Shown here: positions 1 to 8,286 of the stretch, piece after piece
How the letters are laid out: each line of letters starts with the position of its first letter
Position numbering within the stretch: position 1 is the first letter of the stretch
Assembly (NCBI GenBank): GCA_029571985.1
Contig: JAKQVC010000093.1
Location: forward strand, 1-42,185
DNA from: Bacteroidota bacterium
GTDB lineage: Bacteria; Bacteroidota; Bacteroidia; Chitinophagales; BACL12
Reading direction: 5' to 3'
DNA length: 42,185 nt
Program-made: the position numbers and the translations under genes
Notes under the pieces: generated by a model
Told to the model about the DNA's origin: nothing
What the model saw: only the letters and a program-made list of their open reading frames with translations
The model's database searches: none

Positions 1-2
1 CC

Positions 3-482
3 GGATTCTATAGTGAAATGCGATACATTTCCCGGACACCGGATACTGACTTCTCATCACCGATAATTTTGCAGGAAGGGGAAGCAGATTTATTGTATTC
101 AACCTATATCGGTGAATATGCTCAGGCAGACATTGGCAGCGACACTGAATTGCATATTTCATGGGTACGCAAAACGGCTGATATCGGATTTACGCATAGC
201 ATCATAGATATTCCTGCCGACACTACCCTGCATGAGGATACAACTACAACAGCAACTTTCGACCTCGAAGGTCAGGAGTGGCAACTTTCACCCAATCCAA
301 TCCGCAATCAATTTCACATTTCACCCTATGTGCCGAATACACCGATATTTCTGTATGCTTCGGATGGGAGATTAGTGCGTTCAGTTTCTTCTGTTGATGG
401 TTTCTTTTCCGTAGCTGATTTGCCAAAAGGCATGATGTTTATCGTATATCAGGAAAAGGCACACACCTGTATAGTGCAATAA
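3..482 (+). CDS. C-terminal part of a T9SS-secreted protein (5' end outside window)
   Basis: The reading frame is open from the first in-frame codon at position 3, ahead of the first ATG at 18, so this is the 3' end of a longer gene. The last 65 or so residues look like a type IX secretion system type A C-terminal sorting domain: a short linker, the motif LSPNP, alternating beta strands (IFLYASDGRLV, a glycine-containing turn) and a final strand ending in IVQ. Such domains direct cargo across the outer membrane and are removed or anchored at the cell surface; that is family knowledge. The part upstream of the domain (about 90 residues) is beta-rich and I do not recognise it, so the function of the full protein is unknown. 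The next gene follows after 128 bases on the same strand. Confidence 0.75.
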   Translation, partial: GFYSEMRYISRTPDTDFSSPIILQEGEADLLYSTYIGEYAQADIGSDTELHISWVRKTADIGFTHSIIDIPADTTLHEDTTTTATFDLEGQEWQLSPNPIRNQFHISPYVPNTPIFLYASDGRLVRSVSSVDGFFSVADLPKGMMFIVYQEKAHTCIVQ

Positions 483-610
483 TGGTGTTGACCGATCATT
501 GCATCACATTATCACCGGTTTGTCAGAATTGATCTGTGTATGCGCACATGGCATTCATGTGACACATATCTTAATGATGACGAATAATTTAGAAGCTCAA
601 ACCATCGCAC

Positions 611-1543
611 ATGATCCTCGAGCTCACCATCAACACACCAACCATCACCCCATGTTCTGAAAATTACCATGCTATGCATCCTGTAACGGGCGGTGCCTTT
701 TGCGACCATTGTCAAAAAAAAGTGCATGATGTGTCACACATGGGAGCGCATGATTTGCATGCCTTTAAAACACAATTTCCGGAAGCTTGTGTGCGGTTGA
801 GCGCTACGGCATTAAAACCGGTCATCTCCTATTCCACCATGCATATGTCGAAGCAATCATCGTTGCACCGTTTTGCATTTGCCTTGTTTATCATTTTTGG
901 CACCTTTCTGTTTAGTTGCTCAGAGGAAGAATATACTGATACACTTAAACAGATAGAAAATCTGGCAACCAGCATACAAAACGAAAATACAAGCCCGGTT
1001 GCGACAGTAGTTGCAACAGCAGTTGATGCACCTATTCAGGAAGAAAAACATGCACTGGTAATTAAACATAATTGCGTTTGTGTTGATTTGGAGGCAGAGG
1101 CTGCCAATGCTATAGCCTCATCCGTTGACACCACCACCATTGAGTTAGATGCAATTACAATAAGAAGTAGTACTAAACAACAAACGTCACACGCTGTAGG
1201 ATTACTTGTATACACAACAGTAAACCATGTTGTGCAATTAGATACGATAATCAATGAATTGAAAACCATTGAAGCAGTCCCAAATCTTGAATTAGGTGCA
1301 TATCCGAATCCTGCTATGTATTCGGCTACAATTTCATATACGTTGGAGCAAGATGCACCGATCATTTTGCATATCTATAATATGCAAGGACAACTCATTC
1401 AAGAAATAGAAAATAATTTTCAAAAACCTGCGGGCACGTATACCGAACAAATTTCAGTAACTTCCTGGGATGCCGGCTTGTACCCAATTATTTTAATCAG
1501 CGGTGAAACCAGGAAAACCTTTATGCTGTCTGTGAAGCATTAA
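611..1543 (+). CDS. Cys-motif N-terminus + internal lipobox + T9SS-like C-terminal domain protein
   Basis: A 310-residue protein of three visible parts. Residues 10-65 carry Cys15, the pair FCDHC at 30-34, a KKVHDVSHM stretch, and Cys60 followed by VRLS. This pattern resembles a short, possibly metal-binding domain seen at the N-terminus of many Bacteroidota proteins. Residues 86-102 are hydrophobic and end in LFSC at 100-103, a good lipobox, preceded by methionines at 77 and 79. The last 80 residues, starting near YPNPAMYS, resemble a T9SS sorting domain. The ORF has no signal peptide at its first methionine, so either the front domain stays cytoplasmic with a membrane anchor, or a shorter lipoprotein starts at 839 or 845. 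Function unknown. It converges with the next gene and the two share the four bases TTAA. Confidence 0.75.
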   Translation: MILELTINTPTITPCSENYHAMHPVTGGAFCDHCQKKVHDVSHMGAHDLHAFKTQFPEACVRLSATALKPVISYSTMHMSKQSSLHRFAFALFIIFGTFLFSCSEEEYTDTLKQIENLATSIQNENTSPVATVVATAVDAPIQEEKHALVIKHNCVCVDLEAEAANAIASSVDTTTIELDAITIRSSTKQQTSHAVGLLVYTTVNHVVQLDTIINELKTIEAVPNLELGAYPNPAMYSATISYTLEQDAPIILHIYNMQGQLIQEIENNFQKPAGTYTEQISVTSWDAGLYPIILISGETRKTFMLSVKH

Positions 1544-3261
1544 TGCACAACAAATTTTAGCGTACTTCGATCAGTATCACCGGCAACCTGCATGATGATT
1601 ACACCCGACGGAGGAAAAGCATCCATCCTGATTGATTGCATACCCGGCGAAACTGGCACGGATTGCGATAACACCACGCGTCCCTGAATATCGCTGCAAA
1701 GCACCTGGATTATTCCTTGTTGAACAGCAAAATACTCCAGTACAACCGCTTGTGATTCAGGATCATAATACGCCTCAATAAGTTGACCTGTTGTAACGGC
1801 ATGTTCATTAGAAACGGCAATCACCTCACTGTATGAAAATTGGCCGTCGGCATCCTCTTGTTTTAGGCGATAATAATTAAGTGACAAGGGTGCATCATCA
1901 ATAAACGTGTACTGTTGTGGTGTGGAGGTAGTACCTGCAGCAGAAACAGAACCAATCGGAGTAAACAGATGTGCATCAGGCGAACGTTCAACAATAAATT
2001 GTGCCGCATTTAACTCCTCTGCGGTAGTCCAATGCAATGCCACTGTTTGTTGCTGTGCGATGCCTGAAAATTCGGAGAGTGTTATTGGCAACAGACATGA
2101 AATATCAATTATTACCTCATCAAAAATATCTGCATCTGCACACAATCCGCCGGTAACTGTCCAGCGGAATGTGTTGATGCCATACGGTAATCCGGTTACC
2201 GTTGTGGTTGCACTATAGGGGTCTGTTATGGTTCCGCCACCGGTGATGAGGGTCCATTCGCCAGAACCTGTAGCACCGGTTGCTGAAATAGTTGCGGATG
2301 TGCTGCATAACAATTGATCGGCTCCGGCATTCACCACAGCAACACCTGTTCCGGCGCCAATGGTATAATCACAATTACTTCCGGCATTTCCATCAATCAT
2401 CATGTAATACGTTTCGCCAATGGTAAGCCCGGTTGCACTTAATGTAAATGCACCCTCCCAGCCGCCGTCTGTATAATTGCACGGCGTTTTACGCGAAAAT
2501 GTTTTTGTAGTGGTATTAAATCCGAATATGCCCACCTGAATACCATCACATGAGCCGCCACCTGTAACATTAAAATCAAAATTTGCAGTTGTCGCAGAGG
2601 CTACAAATTTGAGCCATGAATTATTTTCAAGGGTGCCTGCAAATAAGCCATCATCAGGACTCGGACAAGAACCACCAGTTCCGCCTAAATTATAGGGTGC
2701 ATCTTCACCATAATAACCAGATGTTGTTCCACAATAATCATTGAGGTTACAGACAGCAGTTGCTTGTCCGAAGATATCCGCTGCCGGTGGGTTATCAGCA
2801 CAAACCGGTGGCGCTTCGCAGGAAATAGATGCCTGCCATCCGCCGTCAGTGGCTGATGCATTAGATTTAAATTGCACCGTAACACAAGTGCTGGTGGTGC
2901 CTATTACAGGATATCCGAAACCATAATCATCATTCTTTACCAAAATGGCAATTAAGGGATCTGAAGTTGTTAAGCCATCATAAAAAAACAAAGTATCGCC
3001 GGTGCCTGCATCGAGATTATAATTTGGTGTAAAATCAAAATATAAAGGAGAACCCGAAGTCGAACAAAAGGTAACCACATAATTTTCGTTATTACCATAA
3101 TTGCCCCCACTGCCACCACTGTCGTAGAAGTTTCCACTACAAGTATTTACGGTTGTGCCATTGTAGGTGGCGATGTTATAAGTTTGCGCCACGCAGCAGG
3201 TTACCAGCAGCATACCTGCAACAGTTCCGGCAATACGTTTATACAAGCTATTAAGCATCAT
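1540..3261 (-). CDS. Secreted CUB-like domain protein with T9SS C-terminal domain
   Basis: 573 residues. A signal peptide is clear at residues 1-25 (basic start, hydrophobic core, cleavage near CVAQ). Residues about 30-150 look like a CUB domain: conserved cysteines, a long glycine/asparagine loop, and the FFYDGLTTSDPLI stretch typical of CUB strands. The middle (about 155-300) resembles the bacterial pre-peptidase-like beta domain, with repeated GGSC and YYMMIDG motifs. Around 390-490 is the fibronectin-like module common in Bacteroidota (LPITLSEF, then ALHWTTAEELNA and FIVERSPD). The last 75 residues fit a T9SS sorting domain. It is therefore probably exported and anchored on, or released from, the cell surface. 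CUB modules often bind protein or sugar; no catalytic site is visible. Confidence 0.85.
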   Translation of the reverse strand: MMLNSLYKRIAGTVAGMLLVTCCVAQTYNIATYNGTTVNTCSGNFYDSGGSGGNYGNNENYVVTFCSTSGSPLYFDFTPNYNLDAGTGDTLFFYDGLTTSDPLIAILVKNDDYGFGYPVIGTTSTCVTVQFKSNASATDGGWQASISCEAPPVCADNPPAADIFGQATAVCNLNDYCGTTSGYYGEDAPYNLGGTGGSCPSPDDGLFAGTLENNSWLKFVASATTANFDFNVTGGGSCDGIQVGIFGFNTTTKTFSRKTPCNYTDGGWEGAFTLSATGLTIGETYYMMIDGNAGSNCDYTIGAGTGVAVVNAGADQLLCSTSATISATGATGSGEWTLITGGGTITDPYSATTTVTGLPYGINTFRWTVTGGLCADADIFDEVIIDISCLLPITLSEFSGIAQQQTVALHWTTAEELNAAQFIVERSPDAHLFTPIGSVSAAGTTSTPQQYTFIDDAPLSLNYYRLKQEDADGQFSYSEVIAVSNEHAVTTGQLIEAYYDPESQAVVLEYFAVQQGIIQVLCSDIQGRVVLSQSVPVSPGMQSIRMDAFPPSGVIIMQVAGDTDRSTLKFVVH

Positions 3262-3563
3262 GATGTAAAATTACCGGGACAAATAACCCGATTTTAAAAA
3301 AATATGCCATTTTTAGGAAGTCTGAGGAATTGCCAGCAAACAACGTTACCTTACCTTATTGAGAGGAGACCATTGCCTCTTGCAGCCATAGGATTCCAGC
3401 CTGAAATGTATATTTGATAAGCCTTTCAGCTGGATATCGCCGTTGCGATCATAGGTAAAACCACCCCATTTTCGTCATTTCAAAAGGTCCAAAAAATAAG
3501 TGACTATTTAGGGGAAATCAGATGTCTGCTCTATCTTCACCTTACACACGATAGTACTATTCT
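3262..3563. other. Intergenic region between divergent genes
   Basis: About 300 bases with no convincing ORF or RNA gene. It must hold the promoters of the two divergent neighbours. A TATATTTG at 3409-3416 matches the Bacteroidota -7 consensus TAnnTTTG on the plus strand, but the nearest TTG (3380-3382) is slightly too far upstream. A TATCTTCA at 3532-3539 lies closer to the downstream start but has no good -33 element. I see no strong hairpin. Confidence 0.4.
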
Positions 3564-5072
3564 ATGGCAGTGCCACATTGCTTTCAATTAATTCATGCCC
3601 TTTCAGCGACCGAAAAGCGCACCTTCAGCGTTTATGCACGCAGGCATGTCATAGGAGGGGAAACACGTTATCTGCGTTTGTTTGAGATTATTGAGGCAAT
3701 GCCTGACTATCACGAATCAGCGTTGCGACAACAGATGTTATCCGCAGGGTTGCCTGTAAAATGGGTGAAGGCAGACCTTAATTACCTGTATAAATTACTA
3801 TTGGAGCACCTGCGCTTAATTCATCGCGATAAATCGGCGCATATGCAGGTTTCAGGGTATCTTACTGAAATAGAAATTTTAGTGCATAAAGGATTAATCG
3901 CGGCTGCAGAAAAACATATTCACAAAGCCATTGCACTTGCACAAGCCATAGAGGCATGGGATGTATTACAGCGGATATATTTATGGCAGCGACGCATTGC
4001 AGTAACGCATCCTGAGTCAGGTTTATCCTCAACCAAAATAGTGGCTGCAATAAGTCAGGCTCAGGCAAAATTACAACAGTTTAACAGCGCACTTCATCTC
4101 TATGAAGAAGCTGCTGAATTACGCAAACTGGCCGTTCAGAAACGCGATACACAAACCCTCAGGAAATTTGATGCTCTTTTGAAGCATCCATTATTTGCCA
4201 TTAAATCAGCAAGCCTCCCAATACTCACAAAAATACGTTTACTGCAAGTGCAGGGTATGCGGCATTATGCTAAACGCGCTTTCGAAGATGAATTTCAGGT
4301 GCATCTGCAAATTATTGCAGCCTTCAATAAACATCCACTGTTGCGCGCAGCCTATGCTGCCGATTATGCGGCGATACACGCCCGGGTTATTTCTATTCTA
4401 AAAAATAAAGACCAGGCCGCCTTTCAACAAGCGCTGCTCACCTTCAGGCAAATACAACCCACAGATTCAGAAGTGCATGCAGCCTATATTGATGCTTATG
4501 TATTTGCTCAATCTTATATGGTAGAATTGTCGGCCTATTTAGCACAAGGCGCTTACGAAACCGCCTATCGATTATTGCAGGTGATTGATAAAGGATTACA
4601 TAAACATCGCATGCATATCGGCGATGGGGTGCGGTTCTCGTTCGATTTTATGAGCACGTATACGTTGTTTGCAAATGGGCATTATGCGGAAGCCAGATTA
4701 CGTATGCACCAATTATTGAATGCCTATTCAAAAGAGTTGCGACCAGACGTATTTCAGTTTGCACGATTATTAGATTTAATGATACACCTGGCCTTGGGCA
4801 ACTATAGCAATATTCGCTCGGCGCATGCCTCAGTTGCCTATCAATTTAAAAAGCACCCCAGATTATATGCCATTGAAAACAGAATACTTAAATATTTTTC
4901 TCATCCCAGGTTTTACAGCGGTCGCGATCAATTTATACATCTCGAGCAGTTAGCCGATGATTTACAACAGATCAGTAAAAAAGGCAGAGAACAATTGGCG
5001 CTTGGGTATATTGATTTTTACAGATGGATACGTTCCCGTCGCGAAAAAGTGCCCATGAGTATCATCAGGTAA
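3564..5072 (+). CDS. Cytoplasmic helical-repeat (TPR-like) protein, Bacteroidota family of unknown function
   Basis: 502 residues, almost entirely predicted alpha helix, with no signal peptide or membrane span. It begins with FQLIHALSATEKRTFSVYA, then a stretch LFEIIEAMPDY, the start of a family I know from many Bacteroidota genomes as hypothetical proteins with tetratricopeptide-like repeats. Helix pairs with small residues at packing positions (for example AAEKHIHKAIALAQAIE and ALHLYEEAAELRKLA) support a TPR-like solenoid, suggesting a protein-binding scaffold. No enzyme motif is visible and its partner is unknown. It precedes the glycan cluster on the same strand by 56 bases, but a promoter-like box just before the flippase argues that it is not necessarily part of that operon. 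Confidence 0.75.
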   Translation: MAVPHCFQLIHALSATEKRTFSVYARRHVIGGETRYLRLFEIIEAMPDYHESALRQQMLSAGLPVKWVKADLNYLYKLLLEHLRLIHRDKSAHMQVSGYLTEIEILVHKGLIAAAEKHIHKAIALAQAIEAWDVLQRIYLWQRRIAVTHPESGLSSTKIVAAISQAQAKLQQFNSALHLYEEAAELRKLAVQKRDTQTLRKFDALLKHPLFAIKSASLPILTKIRLLQVQGMRHYAKRAFEDEFQVHLQIIAAFNKHPLLRAAYAADYAAIHARVISILKNKDQAAFQQALLTFRQIQPTDSEVHAAYIDAYVFAQSYMVELSAYLAQGAYETAYRLLQVIDKGLHKHRMHIGDGVRFSFDFMSTYTLFANGHYAEARLRMHQLLNAYSKELRPDVFQFARLLDLMIHLALGNYSNIRSAHASVAYQFKKHPRLYAIENRILKYFSHPRFYSGRDQFIHLEQLADDLQQISKKGREQLALGYIDFYRWIRSRREKVPMSIIR

Positions 5073-5111
5073 AACACACCTGCCGCGCATGCAGTCGTCA
5101 TTGATTTTCGC

Positions 5112-5119
5112 TACCTTTA
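5112..5119 (+). promoter_or_regulatory. Possible -7 box of the glycan cluster
   Basis: TACCTTTA differs from the Bacteroidota -7 consensus TAnnTTTG at one position. It ends nine bases before the flippase start codon, so a transcript from it would be nearly leaderless. There is no TTG at the expected -33 distance, which weakens the call. Confidence 0.3.
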
Positions 5120-5128
5120 GGCCACTAC

Positions 5129-6475
5129 ATGATCGGGCGTATTCTCCACAAACTTAGAACAGATGCGGGTGTCAGGCGTTATGCCATCAACACTACCCTG
5201 CTGCTTGGTGCCCGTGGCGTGCAGATGGTTTTGGCGCTTGTTGTCGGCGCCCTGATGGCGCGTTATCTCGGTCCCGCCCTCTATGGCACCTATAATTACG
5301 TAATCAGTTTCACAGGCTTATTTGTAGCTATTTCCCTGCTGGGTGTTGGCACTATCATGGTTAAAAACATGCTCGACAAGCCGGAAGATGTGTATCGCGT
5401 TTTGGGTACCGGATTATGGTTGCGATTTGCAGGCAGTATTTTGGCAGGTGTGTTGGTTATTATCATAGCCGGCATCAGCGAGAACGATCCGCATATCAGA
5501 TGGTATTTATTTATTGCATCCATCCCTCCGGTAATAAAATCTTTTGAAGTTATCACCTACTATTTTCAGGCAAAGGTAATTTCGAAATTTACAGTGATTG
5601 CGCAAATGATTGCACTGTTTATTGTCAGCGCATTAAAGTTGTGGTTCATAGCTGCTGAAATGGATATCGTGTGGTTTTTTTATGTCATGATTTTAGATGC
5701 CGCACTCATTACCAGCATTACACTTGTTGAATATAAATTTCTCAAACAGGAAATCCGGAAATGGACGTTCGACGGAAGTTATGCCAAACAATTATTAAAG
5801 GACTCATGGCCTTTAATTTTCAGTGGCTTTATGGCAACAGTATACCTGAAAATTGACCAGGTTATGATTAATACCATGCTGGATGATACTGCTACCGGAT
5901 TATATGCAGCGGCAGTTAAATTGTCGGAAGCCTGGGTGAGCATTCCGTGGATTATCGGAGCTTCTTTATATCCGGCTTTGGTGAATGCATTTAAAGAAGA
6001 CCAAAACCGGTTTCAGGAACGCATCACACAAACCTATGTTTTACAAATTGGTGTTGCTATGGCGATTATTGTACCGGTAATTTTACTGGCAGTGCCCATA
6101 ACACAATTTGTATTTGGCGAAGTGTATGCTGCCTCTGCCATTGCACTCCAATTGCATATTGGCAGTTTACTCTTTATTTTTTTAGGTTCTGTTGCCAATC
6201 GATGGTTGATTATTGAAGGCATTCAGCGTTACTGGATGATTAATAGTCTGATTGGCGCATTAAGTAATATTCTGCTGAATTTACTGCTCATACCCTCAAT
6301 GGGCATTAATGGTGCTGCATTGGCTACCTTATTGAGTTACGCTTTTGCCTTTCATTTTGCCTATGCCATTATGCCCGCTACACGAAAAGTATTTCATGCA
6401 CAAAACCGCAATTTTATAAGCGTGTGCATGATCATTCCGGCCTACCGGATTATTAAACGCACAAGATCACGCTGA
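5129..6475 (+). CDS. Polysaccharide flippase (Wzx-like, MOP superfamily)
   Basis: 448 residues with about twelve to fourteen hydrophobic spans. The first span is followed by MARYLGPALYGTYNY, the hallmark of the polysaccharide-synthesis flippase family (RYLGPxxYG). A second repeat around residues 225-260 contains FSGFMATVYLKIDQVMIN, also typical (a 'KIDQ' stretch with a buried charge). Family members move undecaprenyl-linked oligosaccharide repeat units across the inner membrane. Length is normal (usual range about 420-500). It begins a plus-strand run with the stub, methyltransferase and two glycosyltransferases that follow, spaced from 15 bases down to overlaps, which fits a role in exporting a surface glycan built by those enzymes. 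Its stop overlaps the next start by one base (TGATG). Confidence 0.92.
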   Translation: MIGRILHKLRTDAGVRRYAINTTLLLGARGVQMVLALVVGALMARYLGPALYGTYNYVISFTGLFVAISLLGVGTIMVKNMLDKPEDVYRVLGTGLWLRFAGSILAGVLVIIIAGISENDPHIRWYLFIASIPPVIKSFEVITYYFQAKVISKFTVIAQMIALFIVSALKLWFIAAEMDIVWFFYVMILDAALITSITLVEYKFLKQEIRKWTFDGSYAKQLLKDSWPLIFSGFMATVYLKIDQVMINTMLDDTATGLYAAAVKLSEAWVSIPWIIGASLYPALVNAFKEDQNRFQERITQTYVLQIGVAMAIIVPVILLAVPITQFVFGEVYAASAIALQLHIGSLLFIFLGSVANRWLIIEGIQRYWMINSLIGALSNILLNLLLIPSMGINGAALATLLSYAFAFHFAYAIMPATRKVFHAQNRNFISVCMIIPAYRIIKRTRSR

Positions 6476-6756
6476 TGCAAATGCCGGTGGATGTGCTTAC
6501 ACTTGCTTTGAGCAGCAAATACTATGATATGCCGGATAACAGACTTTTTCTTTTAATGCGCAATACTACCTATTATACTGAAAAGCAATTGGTTCGCCGT
6601 AAAACTGTATACACCATCAACAAATATCTGCATATCTGCTACCTGTTTGTGAGCGCACTGCTCAACAGGCGCATGCGCTCGTTTAAAATCTTTAATTTTG
6701 CCGTGCAAAAGGGCTCCTCAGCCGATTTTGCATATGCACATATACCAAAACCATAA
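6475..6756 (+). CDS. Small ORF, possible C-terminal remnant of a GT2 glycosyltransferase
   Basis: 93 residues, starting in the stop codon of the flippase. The stretch NRLFLLMRNTTYYTEKQLVR, followed by a hydrophobic segment and FKIFNFAVQKGSSADF near the end, resembles the tail of bacterial rhamnosyltransferase-like GT2 enzymes, where an 'RxYYxxRN' element is followed by helices that sit on the membrane and by an 'AxxxG' end. The catalytic GT-A domain (nucleotide-binding strand, DxD, acceptor motif) is absent, and I find no missing front half in another frame upstream because that space is taken by the flippase. It may therefore be a truncated, probably inactive gene, or a small independent membrane-associated protein coupled to the flippase. 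The similarity was judged by eye and is moderate. Confidence 0.5.
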   Translation: MQMPVDVLTLALSSKYYDMPDNRLFLLMRNTTYYTEKQLVRRKTVYTINKYLHICYLFVSALLNRRMRSFKIFNFAVQKGSSADFAYAHIPKP

Positions 6757-6770
6757 TTATTATACCTGCC

Positions 6771-7472
6771 ATGGGATTAAAAGCTACCTATAAAGACATC
6801 AAGCGACTACTGTATCGCAGAATTTACATGAGTAAGCAAAAAGAACGATCAATTGCCGATCAGTTTCATATCATGTATTACGACGCCTTTTTATTTGGTA
6901 AAACCTGGGGCGAATCGCATTTCATGGGCACGCATATCAAGAAATTCCCATTCGACACCTGGATATATCAGGAAATGCTGCATGAATTAAAGCCCGATCT
7001 GATTATAGAATGTGGCACCTATAAGGGAGGCAATGCATTATATCTGGCCAGTTTGCTGGATTTTATGCAAAAAGGTGAAATCGTGACGATTGATATCGTG
7101 GATTATCCCGACAAACCGCAGCATCCGCGCATTACCTATTTAACAGGTTCAACCCTTGCACCTGAAATACTGTCTATACTCGATGAAAAAGCAAAAGGAA
7201 AATCCAGCGTATTAGTTATTCTGGATGATGATCATAGTTGCGACCATGTGTTACAGGAAATGGAAATTTATCAGCGATATGTGACACCGGGTAATTATAT
7301 GATAGTTGAAGACAGCAATGTAAACGGACATCCTGTATTTCCTGAACACGGTCCGGGTCCTTATGAGGCGATTGAAAAATTTATGCGTACCAACACGCAA
7401 TTTGAGATTGATAAAGGTCGCGAGCGATATTATATGACGGCCAATCCAAACGGCTATCTGCGCAAAAAATAA
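6771..7472 (+). CDS. CmcI/RhmOMT-like SAM-dependent methyltransferase (cephalosporin hydroxylase family)
   Basis: 233 residues. ECGTYKGGNALYLASL (residues about 81-96) is a clear SAM-binding motif I, with acidic first strand and glycine-rich loop. VTIDIVD follows as motif II. The later block ILDDDHSCDHVLQEM, then VTPGNYMIVEDSNVNGHPV, is characteristic of the CmcI family, which includes the cephalosporin 7-alpha-hydroxylation partner CmcI and rhamnosyl O-methyltransferases of glycolipids; the DDDH acidic cluster binds a divalent metal. In a glycan cluster with dTDP-rhamnose genes elsewhere in the window, sugar O-methylation is the likely job, but the substrate is inferred. It could start at the methionine at residue 20. 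It lies 14 bases after the stub and 7 before the next glycosyltransferase. Confidence 0.87.
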   Translation: MGLKATYKDIKRLLYRRIYMSKQKERSIADQFHIMYYDAFLFGKTWGESHFMGTHIKKFPFDTWIYQEMLHELKPDLIIECGTYKGGNALYLASLLDFMQKGEIVTIDIVDYPDKPQHPRITYLTGSTLAPEILSILDEKAKGKSSVLVILDDDHSCDHVLQEMEIYQRYVTPGNYMIVEDSNVNGHPVFPEHGPGPYEAIEKFMRTNTQFEIDKGRERYYMTANPNGYLRKK

Positions 7473-7479
7473 TTCCGGC

Positions 7480-8286
7480 ATGTCACTTGAAATCGGATTA
7501 GTCATATCAACCTTGCTGGACGGCATATTTCGCGTGCAGCATCAGTTGCCCTTTGGCTGGTCGCAGGTTGTAGTGGTGCATCAGATTCCAGGTGCTGATA
7601 TACAACAATATGCACAGGAACATGACCGGTTAAAAGCACTGGGTGTAGATGTCATCGTGCAGCATTTTGGTGGCTTAAGTAAAAGCAGAAATGCCGGATT
7701 AAAAGCTGTTAAAACAGCATATGCCTTAATCATGGATGACGATGTGCAATTTCCGCAGGATGTAGTTAGTCGTTTGCAGAACAGTATATCGCAATTTCCT
7801 GCAGCGGATATCTATACCTATCAGATTCAGACACCGGAAGGTATTCCCTTTACCCACTATGCAGAAAACCCCTTTATGCATAACAGGCGAAGTATAGCAC
7901 GAGTTCGATCTGTTGAATTATGTGTAAACATGTCGTGGTATAAGGATTCGAAGGTGTCATTTGATGAACAATTTGGATTAGGTGCAACCTTTAAAACCGG
8001 AGAGGAATTTATTTTTCTGAACGATGCGCTGCATAAGCAGGCAAAAGTGCAATATGTGCCAGTAGTAGTCAGTATACATCCGATGGAGAGCTCCGGTAAA
8101 TTGTTGGATGCCGCACAACTTGTGAATAAGGGCGCAATGATAAAACGTGTTTATGGTTGGTTATCTCCAATTTATATGCTTGGATTCGCATTGAAAAAAA
8201 GAAAAGTATATGCACAACATGCTTCTTTTTTTTCAGCTCTACGTTATATGCAACAAGGGCGTTTAAAATATCAATCGTATGGCTGA
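7480..8286 (+). CDS. Glycosyltransferase, GT2-like (GT-A fold)
   Basis: 268 residues. The start is divergent (IGLVISTLLDG instead of the usual S/P-VYN motif), but the core is recognisable: VVVVHQIPG in the nucleotide-binding region, GGLSKSRNAGLKAVKTAYAL (the S-RN helix), then IMDDDVQFPQD with the metal-binding DxD at about 87-89, and an acceptor region containing FGLGATFKTGEEFIFLND, whose acidic pair would supply the catalytic base. Family enzymes transfer a sugar from a nucleotide donor to a growing lipid-linked glycan in the cytoplasm. The donor cannot be told from sequence. It overlaps the next gene by eight bases, indicating cotranslation. The last 40 residues are basic and hydrophobic and may lie on the membrane. 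Confidence 0.87.
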   Translation: MSLEIGLVISTLLDGIFRVQHQLPFGWSQVVVVHQIPGADIQQYAQEHDRLKALGVDVIVQHFGGLSKSRNAGLKAVKTAYALIMDDDVQFPQDVVSRLQNSISQFPAADIYTYQIQTPEGIPFTHYAENPFMHNRRSIARVRSVELCVNMSWYKDSKVSFDEQFGLGATFKTGEEFIFLNDALHKQAKVQYVPVVVSIHPMESSGKLLDAAQLVNKGAMIKRVYGWLSPIYMLGFALKKRKVYAQHASFFSALRYMQQGRLKYQSYG

